Source: Hyaloscypha bicolor E (Eukaryota; Ascomycota; Leotiomycetes; Helotiales; Hyaloscyphaceae). From it: a DNA stretch of 64,000 nt. A model generated the notes under the pieces. The model did no database searches. It was not told where the DNA came from and worked only from the letters and a program-made list of their open reading frames with translations. The number at the start of each line of letters is the position of its first letter. Position 1 is the first letter of the stretch. Made by a program: the position numbers and the translations under genes. The stretch covers positions 1,302,001 through 1,366,000 of the forward strand of contig NW_020194515.1 of assembly GCF_002865645.1 (NCBI RefSeq). Direction: 5' to 3'. Positions 62,282-64,000 of the stretch are shown here, piece by piece.

Positions 62282-62654
62282 GGAAGGTTGAATAAAAGGT
62301 AAATGCTTTTAGGGGGGTCGTATGTTTTCGATGGGTTTTAAAGGATACTGATAGTGCGCTCTAAGCGGGGTTTAGACACAAATGTTCGAGTAGTTCTCTC
62401 TACCTTGGAATAACTTGAAGTGCCTTGCCCCATCTTTAGCCTCCCGACATCCCTGCCCATCCCTCTCCTCTCATTCGCTAACCTGTGCGACGGGATTCTT
62501 GTCAGCACTAGGAGCTCCCCCTACCTTATGCCCAACTTCAGCCTCACCCCTCTCTTCCACCACAACTTAAATACACTCCACATTCCTTCACCATGTCTCC
62601 CCTCTCCAAGCAAACTTCGACGAGAATTCTTCGCAGTGAGAAAAAGCACACATT
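62282..62654. promoter_or_regulatory. Divergent promoter region with CT-rich tract
   Basis: Lies between the doubtful minus gene and the plus-strand hydrolase. The stretch 62415-62610 is strongly pyrimidine-rich on the plus strand, with a TTAAATA motif at about 62565, typical of the core promoter just before fungal transcription starts. No further sites identified. Confidence 0.5.
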
Positions 62655-62676
62655 ATGGAAGAAAAACCAACCATAG
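62593..62676 (+). CDS. Upstream ORF overlapping the hydrolase start
   Basis: Starts with ATG in a strong context (TTCACCATGT) and ends at TAG 62674-62676, giving 27 residues in a different frame from the hydrolase. It overlaps the hydrolase ATG (62655), whose own context (ACATTATGG) is weaker. If transcribed it should reduce translation of the main ORF. Whether the mRNA begins upstream of it is not known. Confidence 0.4.
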   Translation: MSPLSKQTSTRILRSEKKHTLWKKNQP

Positions 62677-63532
62677 TAATGGTCCCCGGCGCTTGGCACA
62701 AAGCCTCAGTCTACTCCTCCGTCTCTTCGATCCTGAACACCCACGGCTACCCAACAATATGTCTCGACCTCCCCTCCACGGGTGCAGTCCCCCCACACAC
62801 CTCTTTTGACCACGACGTCTCTACCATTCGAGAATGCCTCACTTCCCTCGTCTCGTCAAACAAAGACGTCGTCCTAGTCGCCTGGTCCTACGGCGGCTTT
62901 CCCTCGGGCGAAGCTCCCAAAGGTCTCAGTAAGAAAGAGCGTACAACACAAGGATTAAAAGGAGGCGTGATCCGATTCGTGGTCATCAACGGGGTAGCGA
63001 TGCCAGCTGGGTATCAGCCGCACGCTCCTGGAGATTATGGAAGCATGCCCGAGTGGATTGAGAAAGATATACCTGTAGTTTCCCCCCCCCCCTCTTCCCC
63101 TCCCCGCTTCCCTTCCCTTCCCGTCTCATGTCGATGTCCGGCTCTGATAGTTATGCATAGAACAACATCGGCACCATCCCCCCTTCAACAGCAAAACAGA
63201 TCTTCTACCACGACCTCCCCGCCTCCCAAGCAGAAGAACTATCAGCTAAGCTCGTGCACCAAAGTCTCGGAGTCTTCTTCAGTACCTCGACATATGCAGC
63301 ATTCACGGATATCCCGTCAACATTCCTCAGTAGCGGCAATGACCGGACGCCGTTTGGCGAGCTGAATGAGGTGATGATAAAGCTGTGTCAACAAACGACG
63401 CCGAGCGCTTTTGACGTGGTGGAGCATTGCAATGATGCGGGGCATTGTGTGATGGCTAGTTATCCCGAGTGGACGGCTGATGCACTCAGGCGAGCGGCTG
63501 GGGAGAAGTTTTTAATTGGAGGTGGAGAGTAA
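62655..63532 (+). CDS. Alpha/beta hydrolase, two exons
   Basis: Spliced CDS: 62655-63074 and 63161-63532, with an 86-bp GT-AG intron between. Product 263 residues, the usual size for this small esterase-like group (AB_hydrolase_6 type). Seen: the N-terminal strand and oxyanion loop VMVPGAWHKASVY (8-20), the nucleophile elbow VAWSYGGFP with Ser78 (AWSYG in place of GxSxG), a probable acid at Asp201 in SSGNDRTPF, and the catalytic His235 in NDAGHCVM. There is no signal peptide, so it is probably cytosolic. The substrate is unknown; relatives hydrolyse esters or lactones. Without the intron the frame would run into a Pro/Ser-rich translation of the C-rich intron, which supports splicing. It converges with the next gene, 154 bp away. 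Confidence 0.88.
63075..63160 (+). other. Intron of the hydrolase gene with a long C-run
   Basis: Starts GTAGTTT, ends TTATGCATAG. It contains an uninterrupted run of 12 C (63083-63092 region) and a pyrimidine-rich stretch before the branch region CTGATAG. The donor is slightly unusual (GTAGTT). Confidence 0.75.
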
Positions 63533-63686
63533 GTTCGAGTCGAAAGTATGAAGATGAATAAATGCATTATGCAAACAAATTTTGATATCAGAACCTTGGT
63601 CTCCTTTTCCTCATAGATTGAAATGATGAATAATGCCGTCAACACATCTCGAAAACACAATTAACACCTCCCTGGCCCAAAATCAC

Positions 63687-64000
63687 TCACTCGATTACAA
63701 CCACTTCCTTCCCCTTCCCCTTCCCAAATATGCCTTCATTTACCCCCAGCGCATCAACCCCCAACCTATCCATTCTAGGTGTCGTAGCATCCCTTCCAAC
63801 AAGCCCCATGATCCCATCAATCATGCCCTCAACCCCGCTCTCCCAACTCCTCTGCTCCTCCAGGAACCCCAACCAAACAGCCACCACCTCCCCCCAGCAA
63901 GCCTCGAATCCCGCCTCATCGCCATCCTCCCTACACACCCTCGCGACCCCCAACAGATCCTCCAACCGTCCCAGCCCCATCGCGAAACTCGTTAGTCCGC
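63687..64000 (-). CDS. 3' end of an unrecognised gene
   Basis: The minus frame is open from the window edge to TAA at 63687-63689 and runs in from outside, so only the last 104 or so residues are seen. The sequence is acidic with hydrophobic helices (LGRLEDLLGVARVCREDGDE, AVWLGFLEEQRSW) and ends in a Gly/Lys-rich tail with VVVIE. No family recognised. GC-rich codon use resembles the other flanking genes. An ATG at 63978-63980 is internal and need not be the start. Confidence 0.55.
   Translation of the reverse strand, partial: GLTSFAMGLGRLEDLLGVARVCREDGDEAGFEACWGEVVAVWLGFLEEQRSWESGVEGMIDGIMGLVGRDATTPRMDRLGVDALGVNEGIFGKGKGKEVVVIE

Noticed and set aside
62420..62809. 129-codon plus frame overlapping the hydrolase start
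   Set aside because: Other-frame translation of the CT-rich promoter and first exon; the hydrolase frame explains the region.

Overview
This is a filamentous ascomycete (Pezizomycotina) nuclear window. The evidence is short GT-AG introns of 55-86 bp, CT-rich fungal promoters, fungal gene families, several fungal transposon types, and a textbook repeat-induced point mutation (RIP) signature: CpA/TpG have been almost entirely converted to TpA while CpT, CpC and CpG cytosines survive. The species cannot be fixed from sequence alone.

Layout. Positions 1-1250 hold the 3' part of a phosphatidylserine-decarboxylase-like (PsiD-type) enzyme gene. From about 1540 to 51320 lies one AT-rich block, roughly 50 kb, with no intact gene. 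It can be read as a stack of dead transposons. (1) A TIR element with TA target duplications (1725-4391), whose 53-bp TIRs are perfect although its body is decayed. (2) A less mutated island (4394-5462) with an inverted repeat and a palindromic 22-bp minisatellite. (3) A Ty3/gypsy element on the minus strand, here called F (5463-13609, 5' part missing). (4) A sister gypsy element on the plus strand, A (13610-33228), interrupted in its reverse transcriptase by a complete Ty1/copia element B (18882-25233, minus, 5-bp duplication TATAG) and further down by a solo LTR (28100-28402). (5) A plus-strand copia element E in three pieces (about 33371-33739, 41765-43731, 49704-49945), split by two further minus-strand gypsy elements, C (33740-41764) and D (43732-49703). 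Elements A and F share about 4.6 kb of extra sequence between integrase and 3' LTR, containing a long decayed reading frame I do not recognise.

From 51321 the DNA returns to normal composition. An ammonium transporter of the Amt/Mep family (52424-54073, minus, three exons) has a cluster of GATA-type sites upstream. A decayed hAT transposon (54699-57313) with a perfect 8-bp target duplication sits upstream of that promoter. Next come an OCRL/INPP5B-like inositol polyphosphate 5-phosphatase (57881-61000, minus, single exon), a doubtful spliced gene of unknown function (61509-62281, minus), a divergently placed two-exon alpha/beta hydrolase (62655-63532, plus), and the 3' end of an unrecognised minus-strand gene (63687-64000).

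The flanking genes are ordinary single-copy-type genes and form no obvious pathway or cluster. The genome-biology interest is in the nested, RIP-mutated block: its insertion order, the shared extra ORF, and the places that escaped mutation. All coordinates of repeat edges inside the AT-rich block were set by eye and may be off by some bases.
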